Origin: Sporosarcina sp. FSL W7-1349
Lineage (GTDB): Bacteria > Bacillota > Bacilli > Bacillales_A > Planococcaceae
Assembly: GCF_038003045.1 (NCBI RefSeq)
Contig: NZ_JBBOOK010000001.1
Coordinates: forward strand, 1,240,001-1,304,000
Direction: 5' to 3'
Length of the DNA stretch: 64,000 nt
How positions within the stretch are numbered: the stretch's first letter is position 1; every line of letters starts with the position of its first letter. The position numbers and the translations under genes were made by a program. Under the pieces are notes generated by a model that was given only the letters and a program-made list of their open reading frames with translations, did no database searches and was not told the DNA's origin. This document shows positions 1-9,416 of this stretch, piece by piece.

Positions 1-978
1 GGGTTGGATCCCGAATTTCCGCAATTCTTCCGAAGGGTTATCATACCGTTTTTCAATGTCCTCGAAAATTTTCAAGCCGAGGTAGTACGGGTTGATGGAC
101 GTCGGGGACGGCTGGATGACGCTGGCGTTCAGCTTCGCGAATTCCAATGTCTCCGACGGGGTCAAGTCCATCTCCCGCAGGATCCGCTGGTGCCAATAAG
201 TCGCCCAGCCTTCATTCATGATTTTCGTCTCGAGCTGTGGCCAGAAATACAACATTTCCTCCCGCAGCATCGTCAGAATATCCCGCTGCCACTCATCGAG
301 TTCCCGGCTATGTTCCAAGATGAAAAGCAGGATGTCTTTTTCCGGCTCCAACGGAATTTTCACCCGTTTGGATGTCCCCGGCTTCTTTTCCTTCTCTGTT
401 CCATTCAAATTCCAAAGGTCGTCATACGGTGTTTTCCGTGGAGCCGACTCCTTCTCCAACTCTTCTTCCCGCGGCTCCCGCCTCATGAGCGTCGGATCGA
501 CATGCTCCTGGACGGCGAGCACCGCATCGAGGAAACGTTCCACCTTTTCCTTCCCATGAATCAATTCATAATCCGCAATCCGTTCCGCCGTTGCCGCCAT
601 GCTTTCGACCATATCCCGCCTCGTGTTGGAGAAACGGACGTTATTCTTGAAGAAATCACAGTGGGCGAGAACGTGGGCGACGATCATCTTATTTTGAATC
701 AAACTGTTCGTATCGAGCAGAAAGGCGTAGCACGGATCGGAGTTGATGACGAGTTCATAGATTTTGCTAAGTCCGAGGTCGTATTGGAGTTTCATCTTAT
801 GGAATTGCTTTCCGAAGCTCCAATGGGTGAATCGGGTCGGCATGCCATATGCGCCAAATGTGTAAATGATTTCCGCCGGGCAGATCTCGTAGCGCATCGG
901 ATAGAAATCGAGGCCGAACCCCGTCGCGATTTCCGTGATTTCGTCAATAGCGCGGGACAGTTCCAAATGATCCGTCAA
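1..978 (-). CDS. spoVR: SpoVR family sporulation protein, 3' end cut by window edge
   Basis: The first 326 codons are present; SpoVR of Bacillus is about 470 residues, so the C-terminal third lies outside the window. The start is a TTG whose first bases overlap the yhbH stop codon (TTGA), behind a G-rich Shine-Dalgarno (GGAGGGGGG). The N-terminal part has the family-typical run RFTHWSFGK at residues 49-57 and an [15 protein letters not shown] stretch near the truncation. SpoVR is needed for spore cortex formation in B. subtilis, but its biochemical role is unknown. Its coupling to yhbH, after prkA, repeats the PrkA/YeaH/YcgB association known from many bacteria. Identity is confident; only the C-terminus is unseen. 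Confidence 0.93.
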   Translation of the reverse strand, partial: MTDHLELSRAIDEITEIATGFGLDFYPMRYEICPAEIIYTFGAYGMPTRFTHWSFGKQFHKMKLQYDLGLSKIYELVINSDPCYAFLLDTNSLIQNKMIVAHVLAHCDFFKNNVRFSNTRRDMVESMAATAERIADYELIHGKEKVERFLDAVLAVQEHVDPTLMRREPREEELEKESAPRKTPYDDLWNLNGTEKEKKPGTSKRVKIPLEPEKDILLFILEHSRELDEWQRDILTMLREEMLYFWPQLETKIMNEGWATYWHQRILREMDLTPSETLEFAKLNASVIQPSPTSINPYYLGLKIFEDIEKRYDNPSEELRKFGIQP

Positions 979-2147
979 TCCGTTCCCCCCTCCGCCGTTT
1001 TTTTGAAGAAACTTTTCAACGCGTGGTAGACATCCTGTTTTTCCTTCAATATATAATGGCGAAATTTCGGATGCTCAATCGTCTTGAACGCGGACATCAT
1101 CGTTGAGTAGCGGCGATGTTCGTTCACTTCCCCATAGCCGAACATATTGCACATCTTCATCAGCTCATCAACGAGCTCCAAGCACAGCTTATTGTCATTG
1201 GACATATTCTCCCCGTCCGAGAAATGGAAAGGGTAAATATTATAGCGCGACGGATTGTATTTTTCTTCGATCAATTGCAGCGCCTTGAGGTAGGCAGAGG
1301 AACATTTCGTCCCGCCACTTTGCCCCTTCGTGAAGAATTGTTCCTCCGTCACGACGCTCGCTTCGATATGGTGAGCGATGAATTCGATTTCCACCGACTG
1401 GTATTGCGACCGCAAAAACTTCGTCATCCAATAGAAGAAACTCCGGGCGATGCTTTTCTCGAAGTTGCCCATCGAACCGCTCGTATCCATCATTGCAAGA
1501 ACGACCGCTTTCGACTCGGGCTTTTGCACATCATCCCACGTCTTGAATCGCAGATCATCGTTATGGATCGGCGAGATAACCGCGCTGCCGAGCAACGCAT
1601 TGCGCTTGATGGCAGAAAGAATAGTCCGCTTCTTATCGATATTGCCGATCAGCCCTTTTTTCCGGATATCGTTAAATTCGATTTTCTCCGTCGTGCTATC
1701 GGCCTGTTCCCGCTCTTCGAGATCCGGCAACGCCATTTCGTCGAATAAAAGCTGTTCCAGCTCGGCGATAGACACTTCGGCTTCGTAATAATCCTGACCT
1801 GGCTTATCCCCCGCTTCTTTCCCTTCGCCGGGACCCTCCCCCGCTTTTTTTGACCCATCCTTCGCAACGACATCGCCGACTTGGCTGTCGCCGCTCCCTT
1901 GCCCGACATGCTTCGATTTGTCATGGTTGTAACGGATCTTATATTCATCCAAGGAGCGGATCGGAATTTTAATGATATCGCTGCCATCCGACATGATGAT
2001 GCTTTCTTCACTGATCAAATCCGGCAAGTTCTTCTGAATCGCTTCCTTCACTTTGTCCATATGCCGTTTTTGATCTTGAAAGCCTTTCCGATGGAGGGAC
2101 CAGTTTTCCTGTGAGACGACAAAACGGTCATTGTGCTTTTCATCCAT
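975..2147 (-). CDS. yhbH: YhbH-like sporulation protein (DUF444, von Willebrand A-like)
   Basis: This gene encodes 390 residues of the DUF444 family, the partner of PrkA and SpoVR. The start is taken at the second in-frame ATG (MDEKHNDRF), because family members begin shortly before a conserved [12 protein letters not shown] segment; an ATG five codons upstream is possible. A Gly/Lys/Glu-rich low-complexity linker spans about residues 80-118. A MIDAS-like DTSGSMG motif at about 221-227 marks a von Willebrand A fold, suggesting metal-dependent protein binding. The stop overlaps the spoVR start, indicating translational coupling. In B. subtilis yhbH is a sporulation gene; the molecular role is not established. 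A terminator separates it from prkA, so it may have its own promoter. Confidence 0.9.
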   Translation of the reverse strand: MDEKHNDRFVVSQENWSLHRKGFQDQKRHMDKVKEAIQKNLPDLISEESIIMSDGSDIIKIPIRSLDEYKIRYNHDKSKHVGQGSGDSQVGDVVAKDGSKKAGEGPGEGKEAGDKPGQDYYEAEVSIAELEQLLFDEMALPDLEEREQADSTTEKIEFNDIRKKGLIGNIDKKRTILSAIKRNALLGSAVISPIHNDDLRFKTWDDVQKPESKAVVLAMMDTSGSMGNFEKSIARSFFYWMTKFLRSQYQSVEIEFIAHHIEASVVTEEQFFTKGQSGGTKCSSAYLKALQLIEEKYNPSRYNIYPFHFSDGENMSNDNKLCLELVDELMKMCNMFGYGEVNEHRRYSTMMSAFKTIEHPKFRHYILKEKQDVYHALKSFFKKTAEGGTD

Positions 2148-2240
2148 TTTATCCACACCCATCTATCATCCGATTGTATTTAGTATCATATCCTATGCAC
2201 CGTAGAAACGTTTCTTGACGGCCTTTTTGCACTTGGTTAT

Positions 2241-2278
2241 GAAAAAACAAGACTTCGGACAAACAGTCTTGTTTTTTC
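2241..2278 (-). terminator. Rho-independent terminator after prkA
   Basis: A perfect 13-bp stem (GAAAAAACAAGAC and its complement) encloses a 12-nt loop. On the minus strand it ends in a T-rich tract and lies 68 bp beyond the prkA stop, so it fits termination of prkA before yhbH. Confidence 0.8.
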
Positions 2279-2345
2279 ATCCATATGGAATAAAAGCCCT
2301 ATATTACAGATAGCTGTTACTAATAATGAAATACTTATCTGTAAT

Positions 2346-4241
2346 TTATCGATTCAACAAACTTCCCACATACCGAAGCAGCTCGTTGGCAGAGGTCGAG
2401 TTGTAGCCGTATTCGTCGATGAGCCGGGCGACGACTTCGTTGATCTTTTTCAATTGCGATTCGTCCGGCGTGGCGGTCGATGTCGTGATTTTGACGACGT
2501 CTTTCAGGTCGGCGAACAGCTTTTTCTGGATCGCTTCGCGCAGACGGTCATGTGAACGGTAATCAAACCGCTGACCTTTCCTTGCGTAGGCGGAGATCCG
2601 GATGAGGATTTCTTCCCGGAACGACTTTTTCGCGTTTTCGGAGACGCCAATCTGTTCCTCGATTGAGCGCATGAGCTTTTCGTCCGGGTTCATCTCTTCC
2701 CCTGTCAATGGATCGCGAATCTTGTTTTTATTGCAGAATGCTTCGACGTTATCAAGATAATTGTCCATGAGGGTCTTCGCAGATTCTTCATACGAATAGA
2801 CAAACGCCTTCTGGACCTCCTTCTTCGCCATTTCGTCGTATTCCCGGCGGGCGATCCCGATATAGTTCAAGTAGTTCTCTCGGTCTTCCTTCGAAATGGA
2901 AGCATGCTGGTCCAGTCCATCCTTCAATGAACGGAGCACGTCGAGCGCATTGATGGACGGCACTTCCTTGCGGATGATGGCGGACGAGATCCGGTTGATG
3001 ACATAGCGCGGATCGATGCCGGACATCCCTTCGTCCTGGTATTCTTTCTTCAATTCCTCGACATCGATGCGGTTGAACCCTTCCACGCTTTCGCCATCAT
3101 ATAACCGCATCTTCTTCAATATATCGATGCCTTGCTTCTTCGACACTTTCAATCTCGTCAGCACGGAGAAGATTGCCGCCACTCGCAGTGCATGAGGGGC
3201 AATATGGACATGGGACATATCGCTCTCCCGAATCATCTTTTCATAAATGCGCTCTTCCTGGCTTACTTTCAAATTGTACGGAATCGGAATAACGATGATC
3301 CGCGAGTGAAGCGCTTCGTTCTTTTTATTCGCAATGAAGGACCGGTACTCCGTCTCATTCGTATGGGCCACGATAAGCTCATCCGCACTGATCAAGGCGA
3401 AGCGGCCCGCTTTGAAATTCCCTTCCTGGGTCAAGGAAAGCAAATGCCAGAGGAACTTTTCATCGAGCTTCAACATTTCCTGGAACTCCATGATGCCACG
3501 GTTCGCCTTGTTCAGCTCGCCATCGAACCGATAGGCGCGCGGGTCTGACTCCGAACCATATTCCGCAATGGTCGAGAAGTCGATGCTACCCGTCAAGTCG
3601 GCGATGTCCTGCGATTTCGGATCGGATGGGGTGAAAGTCCCAATGCCGACACGCCGATCCTCCGAAAAGAGGATCCGCTCGATGAGGACATCCTCGATGC
3701 GTCCGTCATACTCCTGTTCCAACCGCATCGTATTGAGCGGAGACAAGCTGCCTTCGATCCTAATGCCATACTCCTCGTAAAAATCATCCCGCAACTCTGG
3801 GGGAATTAAATGCAGCGGATCTTCATGCATCGGGCAGCCTTTGATGGCATAGACCGCCCCTTCGTCCGTCTTCGAATATTGCTCCAGCCCTCGTTTCAAT
3901 AACGTCACAATCGTCGATTTCCCGCCGCTGACCGGCCCCATAAGCAAAAGAATCCGTTTCCGTACATCCAACCGCTTGGCCGCCGGATGGAAATACTCTT
4001 CCACGAGACGGTCGACCGCCTCTTCCAGCCCGAAAATTTCCTTACTGAAAAAATGATGTTCCCGATGCCCTTCTTTTTCCGTGGTGCCCGCATTTTTAAT
4101 CATATGATAGACACGCGAGTGAGCGGTTTGGGCCACATCTTTCCTTGCTTTGACGATATCCAAATATTCCGCGAACGTCCCTTCCCACTTCAAGCTATTT
4201 TCTTCTTCTCGATAACTTCTCAATCTGTGTAAGATGTCCAA
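2346..4241 (-). CDS. prkA: PrkA AAA+ serine protein kinase/protease-like protein
   Basis: With the TTG start at 4241 the product is 631 residues, the length I recall for B. subtilis PrkA; the frame is open 34 codons further upstream, but only this TTG has a strong Shine-Dalgarno (GGAGGGGAG) 4 bases away. A P-loop GPVSGGKS lies at about 102-109 within the AAA+ domain, followed by the C-terminal PrkA region. PrkA was described as a protein kinase, and later work points to AAA+ protease-like activity; it acts in sporulation and stress signalling. It heads the prkA-yhbH-spoVR cluster but is followed by its own terminator. A LysR gene lies just upstream on the same strand. Confidence 0.95.
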   Translation of the reverse strand: MDILHRLRSYREEENSLKWEGTFAEYLDIVKARKDVAQTAHSRVYHMIKNAGTTEKEGHREHHFFSKEIFGLEEAVDRLVEEYFHPAAKRLDVRKRILLLMGPVSGGKSTIVTLLKRGLEQYSKTDEGAVYAIKGCPMHEDPLHLIPPELRDDFYEEYGIRIEGSLSPLNTMRLEQEYDGRIEDVLIERILFSEDRRVGIGTFTPSDPKSQDIADLTGSIDFSTIAEYGSESDPRAYRFDGELNKANRGIMEFQEMLKLDEKFLWHLLSLTQEGNFKAGRFALISADELIVAHTNETEYRSFIANKKNEALHSRIIVIPIPYNLKVSQEERIYEKMIRESDMSHVHIAPHALRVAAIFSVLTRLKVSKKQGIDILKKMRLYDGESVEGFNRIDVEELKKEYQDEGMSGIDPRYVINRISSAIIRKEVPSINALDVLRSLKDGLDQHASISKEDRENYLNYIGIARREYDEMAKKEVQKAFVYSYEESAKTLMDNYLDNVEAFCNKNKIRDPLTGEEMNPDEKLMRSIEEQIGVSENAKKSFREEILIRISAYARKGQRFDYRSHDRLREAIQKKLFADLKDVVKITTSTATPDESQLKKINEVVARLIDEYGYNSTSANELLRYVGSLLNR

Positions 4242-4349
4242 TATCTCCCCTCCAGTTAGGGTTTGATTTATACAGCGTATGCGCGGAGGGGGTTGGTGAT
4301 ACCGAAAAATATAAGATGAACATGCAAAGTCTGCTTTTCGCACCTGCTC

Positions 4350-5231
4350 TCATTCGAAAAATTGGATGATCTTATCGAGAAACGAGCGGATGGCCGGAGC
4401 CATGTATCGATTTTTCATATACGTCAAATACACGGGGCGATTCAATGGTGGAGAGGAGATCACATGATGGACGAGATGAGTTTCATGCCGGTCTGCCAAG
4501 TAATTTTCCGGGATGATCGACACCCCAAGGTTTTCATGTATGAGGCTCAACGCCGTTTCAAACCGCTCGACTTCGTATTTGATTTGCACATTGAGATTTT
4601 CAGAGGCAAACGCCGCTAACACATCCTTCCTAGTCTGAAACCCTTCACTGGTGATGATGAAAGGTTCATGCTGCAAATCATGCAGCCGGATTGATTTTTT
4701 GGTCGTCAGCGGATGGCTTTCATGAAGAACAAGAACGAGCGCTTCCTTATATAGCGGGTAGGTCAGAATATCCGATTCATCGATTAACTGGTTCGTGATG
4801 ACGGCGTGGGTTTCATATTGACGCAAGGAACGTTTCACATCTTCCCCGCTCAGCTCCTCCGTCAGCAATAACTGCATATCGGGAAATTCGTCCTCATACT
4901 GACGGATCACTTTTGGGATCCAATGCTTGACCGATTCAATCATCCCGATGCGGAGTTCCCCATTTCCCGTAAGCCGCACTTCCTGCATTTCCTTTTCTAC
5001 GATTTTCATTTCCAATAAAATCCGCAATGCCCTTTGATAGAGGATTTGCCCGGACTCCGTCAATTCGAGGTTCCTCGTACTTCGTTCTAAAATTCGAAAG
5101 CCGACCTCTTCTTCCAGATTTTTAATGGCATTACTAAGTGAAGGTTGGGCAATATGCAGCTTATGAGCTGCCTTTGAAAAGCTCATCTGCTCAACGACCG
5201 TAACAAAATAAGTCAATTGCCTAATGTCCAT
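4350..5231 (-). CDS. LysR family transcriptional regulator
   Basis: The 293-residue product has the LysR winged helix-turn-helix at residues 1-60 (MDIRQLTYFVTVVEQMSFSK opening, helix around AAHKLHIAQPSLSNAI) and an effector-binding domain from about 90 to the C-terminus. It is transcribed divergently from the hutG-gltS pair, the usual layout for a LysR regulator and its target, so it probably controls glutamate or histidine-derivative use; this is inferred from position. The intergenic region is 243 bp and AT-rich, with room for LysR boxes. The effector cannot be read from the sequence. Confidence 0.9.
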   Translation of the reverse strand: MDIRQLTYFVTVVEQMSFSKAAHKLHIAQPSLSNAIKNLEEEVGFRILERSTRNLELTESGQILYQRALRILLEMKIVEKEMQEVRLTGNGELRIGMIESVKHWIPKVIRQYEDEFPDMQLLLTEELSGEDVKRSLRQYETHAVITNQLIDESDILTYPLYKEALVLVLHESHPLTTKKSIRLHDLQHEPFIITSEGFQTRKDVLAAFASENLNVQIKYEVERFETALSLIHENLGVSIIPENYLADRHETHLVHHVISSPPLNRPVYLTYMKNRYMAPAIRSFLDKIIQFFE

Positions 5232-5364
5232 TTTGATTCCTGCTTTCCATTTATAGTTTCAGGCTATCGTTTGATAATAATTATATATTAGAATTTATAA
5301 ATATGTCCCTATATAATATATCTTAAGAAACAAACTAGCCTCCCACAGATTGTTCGCTGCAACA

Positions 5365-5378
5365 AGTAAACGCTTTCT
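5365..5378. promoter_or_regulatory. Probable catabolite-responsive element (cre), imperfect
   Basis: AGTAAACGCTTTCT matches 12 of 14 positions of the cre consensus TGWAANCGNTNWCA, with both mismatches at the ends. It lies about 100 bp upstream of hutG, where CcpA binding could repress transcription. Inference from motif and position only. Confidence 0.45.
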
Positions 5379-5474
5379 CCAGCGAGACGGGTAGTATTTC
5401 CAGAACAAGAACTTTATCAGGAGTTCATTTTGTATATTTTATTTTCCGCATTTTCAGAAAGGATGTTGATAGCA

Positions 5475-6437
5475 ATGTTACGTAAAGTAGATCAAACTAT
5501 TTGGTCGGGTCGTACAGATCATTTTATAAATCGGTCGAGTTTCCGCTACCATCAGATTATCGAGCTCGGAGATCTTCCACAAAAAGCCGTTTCGTCTTCC
5601 ACTTGTGCACTGATCGGATTCGAATGTGAAGAAGGAGTCCGCCGGAACAAGGGACGGCTTGGCGCTGCTGCAGCTCCCGATGCGTTGCGGGGAGAACTCG
5701 CAAAATTGCCATGGCGGATGGATAAGGAGAAAAGAGTGATTGACCTTGGAAATCTCCAATGCCAGGGAAATCAATTGGAGGAAGCCCAACGTGACTTAGG
5801 GGATGTAGTAGCCGAAGTTCTCTCAACAGGCTCCGTTCCAATCATTCTCGGCGGTGGGCATGAAACGGCATATGGTCATTATTTAGGAGTCCGCAAATTT
5901 ATTGGAAACACGGCAACGCTTGGGATCATCAACATCGACGCCCATTTCGATATGCGCTCCTATGACGAACAACCATCATCCGGGACGATGTTCAGACAGA
6001 TTTTGGAACAGGACCCGAATAGCGATTATTTCGTATTGGGCATTCAACGGTTCGGCAATACACAGGAGCTGTTCGATAAAGCGGACGAGCTAGGTGCCAC
6101 GTATGTGTATGAAGAAGAGTTAACGGGGCACTCCATGGAAGAGTCCGTACAAGCGATTGAAGCGTTCATGGCCAAGCATGATTATATTATGCTGACACTT
6201 TGCACGGACGTCTTGAATGCCGCTTTTGCACCCGGCGTCAGCGCCCCTTCCCCGTTCGGATTGGATCCTTCGATCGTCAGAACGATCATCCGCACCGTCA
6301 CTTCCAAAGAAAATGCACTTTCATTTGATATTTCGGAAGTGAATCCATCGGTGGATGAAAACGGTCGCACGGTGAAATTGGGCGCCTATTTGGCAAATGA
6401 AGCCATTACCACTTTTTTAGGGGGGAGTAAAAAATGA
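5475..6437 (+). CDS. hutG: Formimidoylglutamase (ureohydrolase/arginase superfamily)
   Basis: The product has 320 residues from the ATG at 5475, preceded by AGAAAGG 12 bases upstream; an ATG at 5463 is an alternative but leaves no space for the ribosome site. Arginase-fold metal motifs are visible: GGGHETAYGHY, NIDAHFDMR and LCTDVLNAAFAPGVSAPSP. In the last, a Cys replaces the first Asp of the usual SxDxD, which I recall from the HutG branch of the superfamily and which argues against arginase or agmatinase. HutG cleaves N-formimidoyl-L-glutamate to glutamate and formamide, the last step of one histidine degradation route. It overlaps gltS by 4 bp (ATGA). No hutH, hutU or hutI is present here. 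Confidence 0.85.
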   Translation: MLRKVDQTIWSGRTDHFINRSSFRYHQIIELGDLPQKAVSSSTCALIGFECEEGVRRNKGRLGAAAAPDALRGELAKLPWRMDKEKRVIDLGNLQCQGNQLEEAQRDLGDVVAEVLSTGSVPIILGGGHETAYGHYLGVRKFIGNTATLGIINIDAHFDMRSYDEQPSSGTMFRQILEQDPNSDYFVLGIQRFGNTQELFDKADELGATYVYEEELTGHSMEESVQAIEAFMAKHDYIMLTLCTDVLNAAFAPGVSAPSPFGLDPSIVRTIIRTVTSKENALSFDISEVNPSVDENGRTVKLGAYLANEAITTFLGGSKK

Positions 6438-7624
6438 CAATCGAGCTGAATCAAGTCACGACCATCTTCCTCGCCATCGCCTTATTGGTGCTGGGCAGGT
6501 TGTTAGTAAGAAAAGTCGGGGTTTTGCAGAAATTCTGCATCCCGGCACCCGTCGTCGGCGGTTTGTTGTTCGCCATTCTAGCGACTATTTTAAAATCGCT
6601 CGGCCTGTTGGATTTCACATTGGATACATCGCTGCAAAGTTTGTTCATGTTGACCTTTTTCACGACGGTCGGGCTCGGTGCCAGTTTCAAACTGGTGAAA
6701 CTGGGCGGGAAGCTGCTCATCATTTATTGGCTGGCTTGTGGATTTTTGGCCTTGGCTCAAAACGTCATCGGCGTCTCGATGGCTTCGCTCTTTGATATTC
6801 ACCCGCTCATCGGAATGATGGCTGGAGCAGTATCGATGGAAGGCGGGCACGGGGCTGCAACCGCTTTCGGGCAAACCCTCGAAGAGCTTGGCATTGAGTC
6901 CGCCTTGTCCGTCGGGATTGCGGCCGCTACATTCGGGCTCGTCGCAGGGGGGCTCGTCGGCGGGCCGATCGTCCGTTTCCTCATTTCAAAATATGATTTG
7001 AAACCGACGGAAACCGAAGAAGTGGACGGCTTCTCGGTCGAGAAAGACGAACCGGAAATCGGGACGAACACGTTCTTCACGCAAATCTTGCTGATCACGC
7101 TTTGTATGGCACTCGGAACGTACTTGGGAGATTTATTCTCCACAACAACCGGATTTGTCCTGCCTGGCTATGTCGGGGCGATGTTCGTTGCGGTAATTGT
7201 TCGGAATGTCGTGGATAAAATGAATCCACGAGCCATCCATATGAAAAGCATCGGGCTCGTCGGCGATATTACATTAGGCATTTTCCTATCCATGGCGCTC
7301 ATGAGCATCAAGCTATGGGAGGTTGCGGGACTCGCCCTTCCATTGATCATCATCGTCCTTGTCCAAGTGCTATTCATCGTCCTCTTCGGCATTTTTGTCC
7401 TATTCCGTCTCCTCGGGAAGAATTACGACGCAGCCGTCATGGTTGCGGGATTCACAGGACACGGATTAGGTGCCACACCAAATGCCATGGCAAACATGGC
7501 CGCGGTCACCGAGCGTTTCGGACCTTCGAAAAAAGCCTATCTCGTCGTGCCGATCGTCGGCGCATTCCTGATCGACGTCTTCGCCATGCCGATTATCATC
7601 ACGACTATCAATTTGTTTCAATGA
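6434..7624 (+). CDS. gltS: Sodium/glutamate symporter, GltS family
   Basis: This 396-residue integral membrane protein has about ten hydrophobic segments and the GltS hallmarks IPAPVVGG near residue 38 and SMEGGHGAATAFG near residue 134, with a second inverted-repeat-like GHGLGATPNAMA near residue 340. GltS proteins import glutamate with sodium. The start codon overlaps the hutG stop, so the two are translationally coupled. Because HutG releases glutamate, the pair may handle a shared substrate or product pool; whether the carrier moves glutamate or formimidoylglutamate cannot be decided from sequence. A strong terminator follows. Confidence 0.88.
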   Translation: MTIELNQVTTIFLAIALLVLGRLLVRKVGVLQKFCIPAPVVGGLLFAILATILKSLGLLDFTLDTSLQSLFMLTFFTTVGLGASFKLVKLGGKLLIIYWLACGFLALAQNVIGVSMASLFDIHPLIGMMAGAVSMEGGHGAATAFGQTLEELGIESALSVGIAAATFGLVAGGLVGGPIVRFLISKYDLKPTETEEVDGFSVEKDEPEIGTNTFFTQILLITLCMALGTYLGDLFSTTTGFVLPGYVGAMFVAVIVRNVVDKMNPRAIHMKSIGLVGDITLGIFLSMALMSIKLWEVAGLALPLIIIVLVQVLFIVLFGIFVLFRLLGKNYDAAVMVAGFTGHGLGATPNAMANMAAVTERFGPSKKAYLVVPIVGAFLIDVFAMPIIITTINLFQ

Positions 7625-7635
7625 ATAAAATCACC

Positions 7636-7680
7636 AACAAGCCAACGGAAAGTAGAACACTTTCCGTTGGCTTGTTAATT
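7636..7680 (+). terminator. Terminator of hutG-gltS
   Basis: A 17-bp perfect stem (AACAAGCCAACGGAAAG and its complement) with a 7-nt loop is followed by a short T-rich stretch, 12 bp after the gltS stop. Confidence 0.85.
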
Positions 7681-7818
7681 TGGACAATCTTTCGGTATTT
7701 AAGGAGCCGAATTGTTATGAAGAAAAAATTTAATAACAACCATAAACATCTATAGAAAATTTAAAATCCCAAAAAGTAAAATATCCTTTTCTATTTTTCA
7801 AGCTCTACTTTAATACAA

Positions 7819-8316
7819 TTAACTATAAAAGCTAAGTGGAATGGAGCCGAATTGTCTGCGGTGATAAAGCATCGGTTCTTTTTCCTTTTTCTCAATGTCC
7901 AACACCTTCCCGATCATAATGGTGTGATCCCCCGCCTCAACCATTTTATAGGTCTCGCATTGCAGTACTGCAAACGTATTCTCAATAACCGGCAAACCGT
8001 GTTCAGACGTTTTCCAAACACAGTTTGCGAAGCGATCTGTATCTTTACTTGCAAAAGTTTTGCAAAGGTCTGGTTGATCCCCCGCTAATATATTTACAGC
8101 AAATTTTCCTGCTTCTTTAAACACATCTAGCGAAGAAACAGCGTGATCAATCGACCAGAGGATCAGTAACGGGTCTAACGAGACGGAAGCAAATGAATTT
8201 ACCGTGAGCCCGACAGGAGTTCCTTGTCCATCCTTTGTCGTTACAACCGTAACACCTGTCGGATAGTTACCCATAACATCCCTAAACAGTGTCTGGTTGA
8301 CCATCTCTTTTTGCAT
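7819..8316 (-). CDS. NADH:flavin oxidoreductase, reductase component (HpaC/HsaB-like)
   Basis: The product is 165 residues from the ATG behind AAGGAG; an open frame continues upstream without a ribosome site. The sequence fits the flavin-reductase-like split-barrel domain (GNYPTGVTVVTT near residue 15, GLTVNSFASVSLDPLLI near 36, AGDHTIMIGKV near 125). Such enzymes supply reduced FMN or FAD to a two-component monooxygenase. It is the last gene of the meta-cleavage unit, whose acyl-CoA-dehydrogenase-like hydroxylase needs such a partner. A 13-bp copy of its 3' end (GGAGCCGAATTGT in plus-strand sense) recurs at 7703-7715. Confidence 0.88.
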   Translation of the reverse strand: MQKEMVNQTLFRDVMGNYPTGVTVVTTKDGQGTPVGLTVNSFASVSLDPLLILWSIDHAVSSLDVFKEAGKFAVNILAGDQPDLCKTFASKDTDRFANCVWKTSEHGLPVIENTFAVLQCETYKMVEAGDHTIMIGKVLDIEKKEKEPMLYHRRQFGSIPLSFYS

Positions 8317-8402
8317 ATTGTCATCTCCTTCTTCATTTGATTTGCTAGTAGCCACTCTATAAAATGCTTTCTCCTTCCAAGTGTCCACTAGCAGCAAATC
8401 TG

Positions 8403-9416
8403 TTATTTTTTCTTACTAGCCAGTTCGGCAGCTACGTCGACAATCATATCTTCCTGGCCCCCGACCACCTTGCGCTTTCCTAATTCAATCAATATATCAC
8501 GACCGTCCACATTGAATTTCTCGGATGCGCGTTTGGCATGGAGCAAGAAGCTGGAGTAGACACCTGCATACCCCATCACCAAACTATCCCGTGTAATCTC
8601 TTGGGGCTGAGGCAAAATTGGCGCTACGATTTCTTCAGCAATATCCATCATTTTATAAATATCGATCCCCGTTTCAATATTCATCCGGTCAAGTACGGCT
8701 GTCAAGACTTCCGTCTGCGTATTCCCTGCGCCTGCGCCCAAGCAGCGGATACTACCATCGATCCGAGTCGCTCCTTCTTCAATAGCTACCAACGTGTTCG
8801 CCATCGCCAGGGACAAATTGTTATGTGCATGAAAACCGACATGAACTTGTAATTGATCTTTCAAAGCGCGAATTCGTTCTCTCACCTGGAACGGCAAAAG
8901 AGCTCCTGCTGAATCTACAACGTATACGGTGTCGGCTCCATAACTTTCCATCAACTTCGCCTGTTTGACCAATTCCTCAGCTGATGCCATATGGGACATC
9001 ATGAGAAAGCCCACTGTCTCCAAGCCTAGTTCTTTTGCCAATGCAAAATGTTGTGGGGAAACATCCGCTTCTTTAACATGGGTGGCGATCCGGACCATTT
9101 TAGCTCCCAGTTTAGCAGCCTGTTTCAATTCAGCTTGCGTTCCAATTCCCGGCAATAATAAAACCGCGATCTTGGCTTGCTTACAAACGTCAACGGCGCC
9201 CTCGATCAATTCCATTTCATCCGTCAATGAACGGCCGTACTGCAAGGATGATCCGCCTAAGCCATCTCCATGGGAAACTTCTATATATGGAACATTCGCT
9301 TCATCCAAGGCTTTGGCTAAACTTCGCACCTGCTCTAACGTGAATTGATGGGCGATTGCATGGCTCCCGTCGCGCATCGCGACTTCCGTAATGTAAACCT
9401 CTCGATTTGCACTCAT
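8403..9416 (-). CDS. 4-hydroxy-2-oxovalerate aldolase (DmpG/MhpE/BphI type)
   Basis: This 337-residue DRE-TIM metallolyase has the [12 protein letters not shown] motif near residue 14, the metal-binding HAHNN near residue 200 and the C-terminal communication domain typical of DmpG. It cleaves 4-hydroxy-2-oxoacids to pyruvate and an aldehyde, which is channelled to the partner dehydrogenase. The gene start overlaps the acetaldehyde dehydrogenase stop by 4 bp, as expected for subunits of a channelling complex. The same family includes HsaF and BphI; side-chain preference cannot be read here. Confidence 0.94.
   Translation of the reverse strand: MSANREVYITEVAMRDGSHAIAHQFTLEQVRSLAKALDEANVPYIEVSHGDGLGGSSLQYGRSLTDEMELIEGAVDVCKQAKIAVLLLPGIGTQAELKQAAKLGAKMVRIATHVKEADVSPQHFALAKELGLETVGFLMMSHMASAEELVKQAKLMESYGADTVYVVDSAGALLPFQVRERIRALKDQLQVHVGFHAHNNLSLAMANTLVAIEEGATRIDGSIRCLGAGAGNTQTEVLTAVLDRMNIETGIDIYKMMDIAEEIVAPILPQPQEITRDSLVMGYAGVYSSFLLHAKRASEKFNVDGRDILIELGKRKVVGGQEDMIVDVAAELASKKK

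Noticed and set aside
4..1029. Long open frame on the plus strand at the left edge
   Set aside because: It is antisense to spoVR and yhbH, has no ribosome site and resembles no protein; the minus-strand SpoVR reading is clear.
2170..2200. SigE-like promoter before yhbH (AATACAAT)
   Set aside because: The -10-like octamer is reasonable but no -35 at proper spacing could be found, so it is not listed as a feature.
7315..7755. Frame overlapping the end of gltS on the plus strand
   Set aside because: Arg/His-rich shadow of the gltS coding sequence in another frame.
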